From Gonatopus flavifemur (lineage: Eukaryota; Arthropoda; Insecta; Hymenoptera; Dryinidae): a stretch of DNA of 64,000 bases. The stretch is from positions 7,254,001 to 7,318,000 of the forward strand of contig JAFFJZ010000003.1 of assembly GCA_018340375.1 (NCBI GenBank), in the 5' to 3' direction. The first letter of the stretch is position 1. Every line of letters starts with the position of its first letter. A model generated the notes under the pieces. That model was not told where the DNA came from and made no database searches. It saw only the letters and a program-made list of their open reading frames with translations. Of this stretch, positions 1 through 13,189 are shown piece after piece. Made by a program: the position numbers and the translations under genes.

Positions 1-229
1 TGGTCTATTGTTTCACAAATGCTTGTTTACGATTTTCAAACTGTAAGAATCTTACAGATGGTAAGAGCTCTTGTAAGAATTTGGCTCATGTACAATCAGT
101 GGTGCCAGGAAAGCACAGAAAGACTATTGAGGACCTTCTTTTGGTTGTAAGATGGTAATAGTAGATTCAATGGTTCTCATTTAGATCGCTAGCAACAGAG
201 AATACAATTTGAAGTATCGTTGAATACCA

Positions 230-680
230 TGTACTTGAGTATTCATGAATAAAGGAAAACAGTCCAATAGTGATTCAGTATTGTTGTTCAAGTTGCTAGT
301 ACTGGCAAATCTAAAGCTATTGAAACTGGCAAGAAGTCAAAATGATAACAATATCATTTCATATAAGGGCCAGTATAACATTCACAACCATGTCAGTACT
401 GTGAAATCATGTACGTAGAACTCGTTGAAACAGTATTAATCTAGTAATGGCCCAAGACCGTCTGTCTACGTAAATCAATATTGCTTTCCGTGGTTAAACA
501 AACTCATTGATTTTTGCATAATGTTCTGACCAAATTCCATTGAATTTAATTTTGTCCCCGTCTGTAGATTTTGCATTAAACAATCAGTGCCAGTTTAAGA
601 TTGTTTCTGCCAAATTCTGGCGAATACAGCCTTGCCAGTAACGATTTCATGAAATATCAGAAAATTTTTGTTGTAGTTTC
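230..680. repeat. Degenerate GCCAGTACTGGC motif region
   Basis: GTACTGGCAA, AAACTGGCAAG, GGGCCAGTATA, TCAGTACTGTG, TGCCAGTTT, CAAATTCTGGCG and CTTGCCAGTAA recur in both orientations. It resembles the internal arrays of the bounded MITEs, but no terminal repeats were located. Confidence 0.35.
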
Positions 681-739
681 TCAACAAATTTGAATTGAAA
701 TATCAGTATCCTTATTGTGAGATAAATAGCCATTTTGTT

Positions 740-858
740 TAGGTTCAATAGCCAAATTTTAGCTTCGTCAACTAAATTTTAGCTCATGTTGCTGAGAAAT
801 TAGCTGTCCTATGGGTGCTAAAATGTTTAGCTATGATAGCTAAAAATTTCTCCCAGTG
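740..858 (+). repeat. AGCTAA-rich dispersed repeat with CACTGGGAGAAA-type terminus
   Basis: Repeated TTTAGC/AGCTAA units end in TTTCTCCCAGTG (847-858). The central GCTGAGAAATTAGCTGTCCT recurs at about 47.08 kb. The left boundary is not sharp. Confidence 0.65.
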
Positions 859-3800
859 CATGCAAAGGGGTCCTATGGAAACTTTGAAGATGTTGTGCAG
901 GATAATGAAACATCAAGAATCCTGTACTGAATTTCATTAACGGAGACATCCCAAGCATAGTTTGTATCACTTTTAATGGGCCTCTTTGGTGATTCACTAG
1001 CTCTTAGTGTTGCCGCGATCCACAAATCTAGGTTCTAGTCTCATCCAATTGAAAATCAATTCTCTCAACGTTCAACTTGTTTTGGGAATCCAAATTGAAA
1101 TATGAGTCCAAATCAAGGTTTGAAATAATAATCTGTATTCGATTTCGATTTAAGATTGACGGGATAGCAGCTTGATATAAACCTAGTTCTGAATTCGAAC
1201 CAGTGTTCATTCCGCATAGGTGAAATTGAGCAACATTGGAATTTAAAGAACGTGACAGCTCGTTTTTTGGGTCGCGGTTTGGATACCGATTCAACCGATT
1301 AGTTCGTCTCAATAAGGAATTATCAACAGGTTGGCCTAAATTTCATAAAAACCAAACCATGTGACTCGAGATCAGGAGTACCTCTCATCAAGCAACTGTT
1401 TAGAATCAGACGTGAATAAATTCATTCGATCTAAACAAATATATGATTTGATTTGGGCTAAGATCAAATTTGATTTGAAATTTTGTTTTTGTTTTTTACA
1501 TTTTACAGTGTTTATCGTCCATGTATGCGCGGGTATTTATGTCACGAGAGCAAGTAGAATACGTCTGTACCTTACATAGGTCGTTGTTAGAGATCTTTGT
1601 AGGGTAGTCTGTATTTTAGCGTTAACATCGCAGTAAAGAGGATTATCCGTGGACCTGTATTATGTACGACTTGCATCCACACGTTAAGTCTCGGTAGGCA
1701 ATTTGCTTTCCTGCTACGTAAATTGTGGCACATGTGCCATGTATTTTACATGTGTGACTTTGTTTTCGGCTCTGAAGCGTAAGATCGAGTATAAATCGAG
1801 CGTGTCAAAGCGGTTTTCCAGCAAACCTAGACCACGAGTACTGAATTTATTTGACTTCCATTCTCGGTATCGTGATGTATAATACCTTTTAATAGGGACA
1901 TTCTTCGCATTGACGGTAAATGCATTTACGTTGAATGTAATGTAAATAGTTCTCACTGAGTACTTCATGTGTTGAACTTACATGTGTTGAATCCGTCTTG
2001 TTGATAATTAATTTTTTGGTTTTAGAACGTAATTGCTAGTGCGAGAATTGCATAAAAACTTTTCTAATCCAATAATAAACGAAGCAAGATGTTGAATGAA
2101 TCTATAACATAGGATAATTTTTTCCTATCCTGTGTACCTGTTGGAACCGTTTCCTGAAAAATTTTCTAAAAGTGGGATACGACGTATTAGAAAGTGGATA
2201 TCGATAAGATTTCTTCTTATTTTTCTTAGTAAACCAGAAACAGAAAGGTTTATGAAATTAATGTTTACAAGAAAATACGGAAGATTACGAATACTGCGGA
2301 AAAAGTGATAGTTAGAATTGAAATTTTGAACACTGAATGTTGAATTTTATAAAGTGAAATTTGGTTACTTATTCGCAATCTCCCGTATTTTGATCTGAAA
2401 ATTCATTTTACAAACCTTCCTGTTTCTGATATCGTGAGAAGAAGCATTATATTTTCCTCTTCGTGTGATGATTGGGAGATTGTTTTTAATTATGTGATAA
2501 AAAAAAGAATTCTAAAATACAAAACACAGTTTTCTTGGTTTGTGTTCTCAACTTCCCACATAGCAATCGAATAACTCTTTTTCAAGAACAAGAATAGAAT
2601 TCTTTGAGTACCATATATGGGTTACGTGATATTCTAACCATAGAAGAGCTTCGTGTAGTAAGATCGATTTCATGAATTGGTCATATGGGTAGATCTTTAC
2701 TACATGTTAAATTGACTTTATCACTTGAATAAGGTCAAGGAACATAAATTCAATATTTGAAATTTCAGATGTGTTTTTGCACCACCCACCGAAGGATCGT
2801 TCGAACCGTTTCACACTTAATAAGGGTAATATCAGTAATGGATCGATTATGATCGTTTTATGACTGATATTGATGAAGATATGTGACCAATTATATCGAG
2901 GGTACAATTTTCCATCATTTCAGACGTCACATTCATCTTTCATTGACAATATTTTGGTTTGAATTTATGTGATGAAATGATTCCAGTTTTTTTAGTGAGA
3001 TTATTTACGAATTCATTGCTGATATCGTTCATGTAACAGATATCAAACGCGTTGATAATAGTCTACTGTAATTAAATGATCATTTTTCGATATTCGATTA
3101 TTTCTCTTGTAACATTTCAAAATTCTGCACATTCCGTGTGGTTGTATATAGTAAGTTTCCCCGTAGGAAATCGCTAGTGCAGATAATTTTAAATTTATCA
3201 GTGAGACAAAAAGGAAAATGAAATAATGAAATGTTGCTGAAGTTTGAATCGTTCATTGAAACGGATTCGTAATTGAATAACGAAAAACTTAGTAAAGACG
3301 ATAATTCATCAAATTTTTTCGAGTTTGAATTTTCGTTTCGTTGCGATAAAGGATTCAAATTTCAACGACATATGATGTTTCGCATAAAATTCGATATCGA
3401 AATTGCAATTTTGCTGATATGCACTTGAAATTTAGAACTCGGCGATACTAGACTGTCAATAAACATTATTCAGATCATAGAATTCAGATTCACACGCATT
3501 CTACATTACATTTAATGTACAAAAAAATGAATTAACTATGGGTAATGCTACAATTCACATTAAATTTAATGTAAAATGGTATTTAGAAACAAATTCTTTA
3601 GAAACAACATTCAAAAATTTCTAACATTGTGGTATGCAAATCTCACCGATATTGGAACTCAATGATTCCGAATACTAGAATTTTGATCTTTTGGTACTGG
3701 TTCTACAACTGGAACTGATGGTACGATACGGATACAGGACACTACACAGTAAAAATATAGAAAGCTTCTTCTACACCAGTGGTAGATTCCTTCCCCTGAT

Positions 3801-4160
3801 AGTCGAGGAATTGTTTTTACATAAAAAATAACAAATTTTACCTCTACTTTGAGGAATGATTTTTTCTCCTGGGCGTTGAATCTTGTACGAATGATATTTT
3901 CTTCTTCAAGTTCATCTCTTCTTTCTATTATTTTTGTGGAGGGTTAAGGGCAGCAACTATTCTAAGTGCGGCCCTGAAAATGAATCAATGCGTATGCACG
4001 ATATGTCCTTGCACAACTCTCATACAGTTTCCGGTCGTGGGGGACATGAAATTATTTTTTATGATAACTGTCCAGTATCAAAATTTATGACATCTTCATA
4101 TGATATGAGTATGAATAAGCACGTTGATCGAAGCATTGAATCACAATTTCCACTTGCAAG

Positions 4161-4274
4161 ATGTTGAAACTACCACTTGTGTTCTTTCTCTATGCCCTCC
4201 GCGGCTTAATGGACAGCCCCCCACCGGATCCGGGACAAATTCAATCCGCACCTACAACTGAACCCCCTCGAAAT
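4161..4274 (+). CDS. Candidate first coding exon with signal peptide (gene incomplete)
   Basis: An ATG at 4161 opens 38 codons that end in phase 0 at a consensus donor (AAT|GTGAGT). The start codes a hydrophobic segment (MLKLPLVFFLYALRGLMDSP) followed by a proline-rich stretch (PPPDPGQIQSAPTTEPPRN). The exon is much richer in GC than its surroundings, and the sequence before it is unrelated in frame. It looks like exon 1 of a secreted or type-I membrane protein. I could not find a convincing phase-0 partner exon. Acceptors at 4375 (TTTGCAG) and 6538 (GTTGCTCAG) would each add a short tail ending in a stop, and the second is followed by AATAAA near 6653. Product unknown. Confidence 0.45.
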
Positions 4275-4656
4275 GTGAGTAAAACGCTTGAGAATTTGCA
4301 AAAATTCTCTCTTCTTTTCTCATTGAAGTTATGGAAGTGATTCCCTAATGAGAGATTCCATTAGATCCGTTTGCAGGAAACGTTCAATGGAATCCGAATA
4401 ATTTTGATGGAAAATTATTTTTTGCATTTATCATGTTTGATTTGACTTTCTATGTAGAATAGTCGGTGACTATTGATACCTGATAAAAATTGTCTACAAA
4501 ACGATTAATTTTCTACCCCTGATTTCAAAAACTTTTTTATTGTGAGAAAAAGGGTATTGAAGGAAAAAAGTTGTCTCCCAAAGGGACAAACATTCGTTAT
4601 ACAATCGCTTTCCACTCCAATTTGTGCTTCTCGGTCAGATGGTGTAGATCAGGGTA

Positions 4657-4818
4657 TCATTTTCCTTCCGTAGCCTCGTCCGGCGTATCGAAACTGACGT
4701 TTTCGCAGACTACACTGTGGAACATGTGTTGCTTCATTAAAAGGATTAGCTCAACTGTCTCGACGTTGCTATAATTAGGGTGTCGTAATATGTTCGCTCT
4801 CCATCTAATGTGTGCCGA
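4657..4818 (-). pseudogene. Coding-like relic of unknown origin, interrupted by in-frame stops
   Basis: On the minus strand, after an AG acceptor-like site (CCTGCACAG), 53 codons are open and look coding: SAHIRWRANILRHPNYSNVE, continuing through ELILLMKQHMFHSVVCENVS to a TGA at 4657-4659. The same frame then continues for 19 codons (YPDLHHLTEKHKLEWKAIV) to a TAA. GC content is clearly above the surroundings. The plus strand is also open here, which is common opposite a coding exon. It may be a decayed exon or a fragment of a transposon protein. I do not recognise the family. No complete start or donor was found. Confidence 0.3.
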
Positions 4819-5654
4819 CTGTGCAGGTACGGGTTGATTTATTTTCCTCTCGTTTCTTTTTTCCGTCTAGGTCTTTATTCTTTCTCAATTAGCGAATCGT
4901 GAAATTTATCTGAAGAAATTATATTCTATGAAGAGATAATATCATTCAAACAATATCAACCCTCGGTCGGTCACCAGGGCAAAACAGGCACGTGATTTTT
5001 TTTGAAACAAATTGTCATTTCTGCACTTCCAAAATTTGGAACCTACGGTTTTGTGCGTCACAAACTTCACTTATTGCTCCTTCAACAACCACAAGTTGTG
5101 TGTTTATAAGTATGATATTGTCTCGATGAATATCAATGAAAAATTATTCTGTAAGAAATATTCTGTTCAAGGGAATTGAGAATCACACACTGATATTGTT
5201 CTGATTGTTGAATAATGCGGATAAAAACATTTCTCCTCAATCAAAAGGACAAAAACCGTTCAAATTTTCCAATCCGGGACGTATAAACACGATTTTTGTA
5301 TATTTGACGATTGAAAACATTCAATGCGAATATCTCTGAATTTTAATGTTCTCCAATTCCTTCTCGGAAGTTCAAATTTCCGTTTGTGAATTGTTCTCAA
5401 TAACAAATTGCTTCAAAATTCTTTTACACCATTGAAATTTGTGCAATTCAATTCCTTTCAATTCCTAACCTTTTTTATGACTCAATTGGAATTTCATTCC
5501 GTATCACACAATTTCTACGCGATTGATCGAAACAGTTATGGTATTTAGAATGTAAATGACCCAATCTCTTGATTCACCCGAATGCGAAGAGCTTTCAAAT
5601 GATATTTTTAGTTGAAACAGTTTATTTCAAAAATCAATTTGTATTTGTATTCAG

Positions 5655-6075
5655 AAATCATATTCGTTCTGATCGAAAATCCCAATTCCCTTGAATGGAT
5701 AATTTTTGACAGGGTACCTTTCTTTCGAGGTAAACGTGTTGGGTAATTTCATCCAAATTCTCTCCAGCTCTATTGTATGAAATCATAGGAAAATCAACGA
5801 ATCGAGTCTTCGTGGAGTTGGCTACATTGAATAAATTGCAAGAATTCTTTGTCAAAAATTCTTCCCAAATTGTCGCAATAATCGATCAATTGCATCAAAC
5901 TCTAAAGAGACGTGATGTTTTTGACGCAACTTTGTCCTATTTCAGAAAAGAGATTTTAGAAATTCAAAAGAGAAATTCAAAGATGAACTTGTTCGAAAAT
6001 GATGGTAAGAGGAAATCATATCGTTATTTTTACGCTTTCGGTTCTGTGTCAAGTGATTCGAGTGACCGGCTGTAA
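5655..6075 (+). CDS. Candidate exon pair for a helical protein, no start found
   Basis: An acceptor (TTTGTATTCAG) at 5654 opens an exon 5655-5729 (IIFVLIENPNSLEWIIFDRV, then PFFR). It ends in phase 1 at GAG|GTAAAC. A second exon begins at 5768 after CTCTCCAG, also phase 1. It reads LLYEIIGKSTNRVFVELATL and onwards through Lys/Glu-rich, helix-prone sequence. It either stops at 6075 or leaves at a strong donor (GATG|GTAAGA) near 5999. The implied intron is only 38 nt, shorter than is normal in insects, so one of the two sites may be wrong. Phase does not match the signal-peptide exon at 4161, so a linking exon would be needed. Unrecognised; low confidence. Confidence 0.25.
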
Positions 6076-6099
6076 AGAAGAGGGGTAAAGAAGGAGGAA

Positions 6100-9000
6100 G
6101 AAAGTGGATCTATATAGGATATACAATTTCTCATAAGGACTCTCATCAAGCTTGAGAAACATCCCACATCTCGATCGATTCTCGAAGTGGAGGTGGAATG
6201 AGTACTTTGAATGTATGAATATATGTTGTGGGTTTTTCTATATGTATATGTGCGACTATTGTTGATTGCGAGATATCAATAGAGATTAGAGATCGCTATC
6301 GTCATCTGAATCAGTAATAATGCCTGAGTCTGAGAGTCAGTCAATATATTCTGATCTGAGAACAAGTGATCTGTCAACGTTGGGGTGGGTATCGAAAGGA
6401 ATGATTTAGTTGAATCTGGACTATAGGAAGCTTCATTCATGTCAAGTGAAGATGCATAACACATAGTTATTCGAAATAGTCTCATATTTCAAGGTCCCAA
6501 ACACGTTTTTAGTATGTTTTACCTCTTGTGTTGCTCAGGTAGATATTATTTCAACTCGTCAAGAGGACAGAAGAAACTTCCCAATGAACATGTGAAAATA
6601 TTCTAACGGAACATTCGATCGGGACTGTTTCAAATATTCTCAGAGTACGAGAATAATAAAGAGAATTTGATTGAAATAGGAATTCCTTTCAAGATAACTC
6701 TGAAAATGATGTAAAACTGATTGAAAATTGATTCTCTTAATGATTACACATCTTAAATCCTAAATTTTTTAGTGGGACGTTCGATTTATATGGACCGAAT
6801 TGTGATTTCAGGATGTTCCATTTTCACGCGATCTTGTTTTCTCTATTCTACTTGAAAATCTGATCCTTTATGGAAGACAAATATTCTCGGCAGGGAAAAG
6901 AAACTCAAGTGAAACGCCAGAGACTTGGCTTGTCCATAAAATTCCATTTCGTATTTGAATAATTTGAAGGACATTTTTTGCTCCAACTTTGTTGATGTTT
7001 TGTTGCTCAACTCTTCCAAATTATAACGAAATAACGATTCAAATAGAAAATGGAGAATTCCAAAATCGTTCGATCACTTTCACGATACAGAAACTGAAAA
7101 ATAAATTGAACTCCCAGTACAGGAATTGATTTTCTGAATAATTGACCACGTGAACACGATTTTCGACCAGAAATGGAACAATCTGCATATATTTGAGATG
7201 TTTTTTAATACACTTTTGAATCTATTCAACGAATTTTCCAGTCTGAAGCATCGAATATCGAATTATCGCTCGTGTATATGTACTATGTTTCTCTTTTGAC
7301 ATATTCAAATGTGTCACATTTTTTCGTTTCTTGCTGTCTCCATGGATATGGTCTAAAATTTACTTCTCGTAAAGATTGAATTCAATAAATTCAACGTATT
7401 TCATCGATGGAGTGGTTTTATAAAAGAAACAACAATATTCACAATACATCGCAAATTTTCGGAAAATCGTAAGATTTTCCTTTTAGGGGGACAATAATCG
7501 TTTGATAGAGTTCAAAAGTATGGTAAAAATCTTGGGAGAAGTGTGGCAAGTGTATAAATCTAACGAAAGTGTGAGATTTGGGATAATATTTCTAAGCTCT
7601 TATGGAAGACCTGATCAGCCCTCGTAGATCCCTCATAAGGGACTGGTGGGATCCTATGGGATCCTAGAAAATGACTGAAGTAATTTTAACGTAGTGCGGC
7701 ATAATGAGGATCTTAACTAGGAAACTTTGAGAAAAATTGAATTCTTGGGAACACAGCAAAAATCCTGTGGAATTTGACAAGATAAAAACACGGTTCATGA
7801 AACAGCGCAATAAATTCGCATTCAAAATTATTCTTCATTGTTCCATAATATAATTCTGATCGACAACAAAATCTGCATGGGATTGACAAAGATTCTCTTT
7901 TAGCATCTCGACATATCTACTTTAATATGTAGTATATTAAAGGAAAGCTGTGAATCGAGGTGAGAATAAGAGTGAACGTTTTCCAGATGGAAGTTTCAAG
8001 TCGCGATTATCGCGATGAAAGTGAAGATTTATGTCCATACTTATCTATTATCGTGCCATGCTGGAAATTTTAGTTTCGTGAGTATCTAAAATTTGTGTAT
8101 TTCGTTCAGAGGGTGATCGATTTCTGAATTTCCTTTCCACTTGGAAATACATCATTTCAACAAACGAGATAATAATGAAGAACATTTTATATTGTGCTTT
8201 ACGTGATACTTAATCACAGGTGAACGATGTTCAACGCTATCATTGACAGCATATGTTGAGCAACAATATACGTGGCATGAACATGCGGACTAGCAATTAC
8301 CGTTAAGTTGACCTGATATGAGATAGGGTGAGAATTATCTGTATCGAAATTTCACATATTCTTATAAGATTGTGCGACAATTTATCAGTTTTTATAGCGA
8401 CATTTGTCCATCCGTTGATGAGATTTTATGAGGGGTATGAATTTCTATCAAGTATTTTACCAAGAAGTTGTAACTCATGTCATACGATGAGAGAATTATT
8501 CGATCATTATTATTCATTGGCGATCATATAAAATCATGGAAATGAATAAATTTAGTAGAGTAAGCAACGATACTTTGTGATAAGTTACTTCATAAAACCA
8601 TGAAAAGACCCAGAAGTTATTTACAAAAGAATATATGAATTACCATTATTCACTGTTTTAATTCACTTCTGTTGAGAATCATTCGAAATTTCATGGTTCA
8701 GATACTCGATTGTATATAATTTTCCCTCTTTCATCATGAATATGCAAATTCCAGGAGAATAACGAGCTTGCACGTTTGAAACTTGGTGAAACATTTTATA
8801 TTGTTTTTAATTTCGAAATTAACGCTCGTTTAATCTCCAACAGAGAAAAACCAATTCATTTTGTATCCAAGTTATTTATTTTCTTTTTCATTTTCCGTTC
8901 GGATATTTTAAAATAAGAAGATTTCTCCGTTAAGATGAGTCACTGAATTCGGATTGAACAATTCAGAGAACAGTACCTCGCATTTTTCTAATAATTGAAT

Positions 9001-12000
9001 TGAATTCATTATTCGTTATATCAGGATTCCGAATTTGAATTCTGGTATTTCTGGGTAAGTCGTAATTCAATCTGGTGTTGAATTACAATATTCCATTGAA
9101 ATCGTTTGATCTGAAGGAGGATTATATCTCACGCATTTCCTAGTCCATTGGATCGTTGGAATTGTTAGTAAGTTGTTGATTAGGTATACGTTTAGATAAT
9201 GTAACGAAGCTTTTGAACGATGATCCGTACAAACCACCCGAGATCAAACGTGGTGATTACTTGTATACCATCTAAAGATATAGTAATTAATGATACATTC
9301 ATCAGACGTAGACCTCTTGTATCTTCCATATCCAACATCGATAACACATCTCGGGTTCAACTTCTTCGCCATCAAAGAGAAAATCATACTGAAGCTTTGA
9401 ATTGAAAACAAAAGAGCGTCGAGAATTCTGAGAGGGAATATGGACTCGGCAATAGATTATTGTTTCGAAATTCACGATTTTGATGAACTCTTGGAATCTG
9501 TCGAATGAGGAACATTTTCGCTCAAAATGAAGATTTACCAAAGTGTATCCAATTTTCTTCGCTGTGTCGTCCACTCTTGATTTTCGTTATACTAAGATCA
9601 ATGTCATTTATGTTCTCTCCTTCGAGGTAGGGAATTGAATCTTCGTATGTCGATTATTTCAATTAAATTATATCCCAATTACATAAAATTTTGAAAATTT
9701 TTCCACATCGGCTTCTTAGTTGATAACTAAGTTGGTATAGTTCGCAAATAAAGAAAGTTGAGGTGAAGTTACATCACCTATACGTTTTGACTTCAAAGAT
9801 TTTCCTTCTTCTTTGGTTTGGCATCGATTACATTGAATGAAATTCAAGGAATCCCGTTCAATACTCTGTTCAAATCCTTCACAATTCTGACTGGATTTTA
9901 ATATGTTGAAGGAAAAATCTTCAAAACTCATTAAGTTTCAAATATGTTACAAACATCTCGACGTTTTGAAATGTGTTGGGATTGAAAATTGTTCTTCTCT
10001 TGAATTTCAGATTTTAACTCCACCACGATACTTCAATTTTCTCCAAAGAAACGTAAAATTAATAATGAGTTCCTGTGAAGAGAAACAACTGAGAGTAATG
10101 ATGATTCATTCCGACTTCGTGAAGGATTCCTTCCAATTCATGTACCATTCATTACGAGTTTCACTGACAGAATTTAATTAACTAATTTGATTATTATAAT
10201 TTAAAAAATATGTGGATGTCCCATTCGAAGTTAGATTCGACTAGAGATGCTGCTTAATTCACAAGAAAATTCACTCCACGGATCATCGATTAATTACAAA
10301 TTTTATCTATTGTCTAATAAAAATCTTGTACAACAAGAATAACACAGATATAACAGAATTCAATTCTAGAATCGGTATCACAACAGTTAAATATGGATTC
10401 CTTTGCTTTCCGGAAATTTGTAAGTCAATATTTGTTGACATCAACTAGATTTCATCCCCAGATAGTTTCTACAGCTAGCAAAGTTAGGGGATTCCCACGA
10501 ATTTTGTCAATTTGGAATAATGTTCTCATTCAACGACAAGCCTCACCTAAAGATGGACGAGAATTCAACAGAATCAGTATCGATTATTGGAACAGTGGAT
10601 TCTTCAGAATGTATCTTCGTCATTAAAAAAGTTGAGAAAACTCTTATACAATAATTGATTTGCACAAGTATTATACTGTATTCAAATGCAAAGTCAAGAA
10701 TTTCAAACAATTTTCTCCATTCTTATTCCCCATTTCTCGATTTCAGCAGGATGTTGAAGTAATCGAAAAAGCTTTGCTGAAGAAATTTCACGAGGTTCTT
10801 TCTCTCCCAACAACTGTTGTTCCATCAAAAACAGGAATGATTTGAAAAGTTTGTTTTTATGCAAGTTGCGAGTTTTAAGATTCTCATACATTGATATTCT
10901 TGCCTGTTGCAAAGTTTTCTCCATCATCTCGTTTCTTCTTCTCTCTTTGGAAATCAAAACGCGTTTGCTTTTTGCTTTTTGTTAATTCTGAACTCCTTTG
11001 ATTCCTTTTCCGTTGCGAAATGGAATATTCTATCGTTGGTAGGGTGGTGAAAGAAAAAACCATTTACAGATTTGAACTCTTCCGAACGTAAGTGATATAT
11101 AATACAGGAGTACGCGTAGATGCGTGTGCGAGATAAAACCTTTTAAGCGTTCTACTTTTCGATCGATCGATTATCGTGTGTTGAGCACCTGCTGCAAGTG
11201 CAGGTCTATAAAAGTACGGATTTCAAGGGGTTGATGTTTCACACCAAATTTCATATCGACAAAGAAACGATATCGTGGATTTTATAAGGTGTATAAAAAG
11301 AATTCATGGAGATAATATTTCTTGGATAAGTTCGCAAGTTGAGATTTCATTTTCAAAGTAATCTTCCAGTTTGTAGCTCTCCATCGTGTACAAATAATTA
11401 ACGACGGTTAATTCGTATATAATTGAAAAATGAAATGATAAAAAACTCTTTGTTGAGAAAATCGATCCTTGTTCGTCAACACAATCGATAGAAACGATAT
11501 AACATTCCTTCGCTTTGCGCGATAAGACGAACGGAGAGTGAGACAATAGAATATAAGATCAAATGTCCAACAATACACATCGCCAGTCAAGCTCGTTTTG
11601 ATGTCTTGTTCCGTATAGAAGTACAAACTTTGAAACACATGATATAAGAACAATCGTGATCGTATCTTACATAGTTCTGTTACCAGAGCACGAAAAACAT
11701 ATAGTGAAAAAGAAAGACAGAACCGAAAAGTGTACGTTGAAGGAAAATAGAGAGGAAGAGATTCGTAGTAGACACGAGATAGAAACAAATAAATATACGG
11801 AAGAATTGTTTACCTCTAGCTGTGATGCGTCCATGCTATTTGTTGAAAGTTGAAGTGGTGATTCTTTGTATGCCTGTATTCTATCCTATATGGATGTTGT
11901 ATGTGAAACGCACTTTTTCGGACAATTCAATGGATTTGACCTAAAAGTGGAACAATGGGATACAATTCATCGACGCGAGCACGTTGATTTCATTCAAATA

Positions 12001-12600
12001 CAGGTTCCACTTGTAATTCAGTTTTTTCAAAAGCAGTTGAATGTATTTCGTTACACTCTTGTCAAACGAATCCACTTTGATTATTGAGTGACGCTTATTG
12101 GATATCGTATAATTCTTTTTCTCGTACAATCGAATCATGAAATTTCAAATACCAATAATACCCAAGGAATTATGAAATTCAATTCTAGCATCATGGATTA
12201 TGTATCGGACATAAAATGTTTCAATTTTTATGGGAGATAGACATTTTTTTGTATGCAACGGAGAAGACAAAATTTACTGACGCAGTAAATCGAAGCGAAT
12301 CTTTTTGCTAACCTACTTCAAAATTCACTATCATAGTTAACATGATTAACTAGAGCAGTAAATTTTTCAGTATCATATATACAGAACAGCAAATAAATTT
12401 TGATGGAGGAGGCAACATTTTTTGCTGCCAAAGCTGAAAAATCGGTGTCAAAGCTAAAAGGATTGCCGTGATAGCAAATACTTTGCTGTTACAGCGAATT
12501 TTTGTTGTCTCCATGTGTGTTTTATTTGACGTATTCAGAGTTTGTAGATTCTTTTTGGAAAAAGGGGGACGAAATTGTTATTTTTTGGTTAAACACTGGA
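6100..12600. other. Gene-poor stretch with weak ORFs
   Basis: Several 60-90 codon frames at 9.2-11.0 kb occur on both strands, some beside splice-like sites (for example AAATTT|GTAAGTC at about 10.42 kb and CGATTTCAG at about 10.75 kb). Plus and minus readings look equally plausible, so none is called. Confidence 0.4.
11170..11213 (+). promoter_or_regulatory. Possible TATA promoter with paired E-boxes
   Basis: CACCTGCTGCAAGTGCAGGT is an inverted pair of CACCTG/CAGGTG-like boxes. It is followed at once by TCTATAAAAG (TATA box near 11204-11213). A GATCGATCGATT run lies just upstream. Only a 17-codon ORF starts within the expected leader distance, so no target gene is assigned. Confidence 0.25.
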
Positions 12601-12626
12601 ATAAATCTCTGTAAGGGAATTCCTAC

Positions 12627-12760
12627 ACTGATAGAAAGGCACTTAGCTGTGGCAACTAAAGTTTAGTTGTGCGAGCTGAATTTTAGTTGGCGTGAATGAA
12701 AGTCTAGTCGTTTGAAATATGAATAAAACAGTTTAGCCAACGGTGTTGAGCTGAAGTTTG
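12627..12760 (+). repeat. AGCTAA/TTTAGTTG repeat copy beginning CACTGATAGAAA
   Basis: Starts with CACTGATAGAAAG. It shares AAAGTCTAGTC and the flanking TTAGTTGGCGT-AAT pattern with the copy at 28362. A second block of the same style (TTTGCTGCCAAAGC, TTGCTGTTACAGC) lies at 12390-12510. Confidence 0.6.
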
Positions 12761-13189
12761 TAGCACGAAGTGCTGTCCAGTTACTTCGATTTTTGAAAGA
12801 AACTAAAAATGCTGATATCTCAAAAGCTAAGCCTTAAAAAAATTTTCTCAATACGAGAAATTATTACATTTTTGCCGCAGAATACACTTGTGAAATCCGG
12901 TACACCCTGTATATAGACAGTTCTTTCTAAAGAGTGTGGTGCAAAGCCGATGAGACAAAACCCTAGCTTGTGAGCCAGCATGGGCCCCCATCCCACCTAC
13001 ATGGAGCCAAGACTAAGTCGAAGTGGGGCCAAAATGCATATACGCCAATAGGGAAGTTATTGATAGAGTCAACTATTTTCACAAGTTGTTCTTATTACAC
13101 AAAAAACTTCGCAAGGCGGTTTTATTTTGAAATCCAAATGCGGTTCGTCTATTTCTTGAGAGATGACTTTACATTCTGTTTATTTTCAG

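Larger units (their letters stand above)
1..4160. other. Gene-poor stretch
   Basis: Apart from the repeats at 230-680 and 740-858 I see no exon with paired splice signals. Open frames on both strands are short, AT-driven and lack recognisable motifs. Confidence 0.5.

Noticed and set aside
9302..10957. Cluster of 70-90 codon frames on both strands
   Set aside because: Both strands look equally coding-like, splice phases do not link them, and composition is ordinary.
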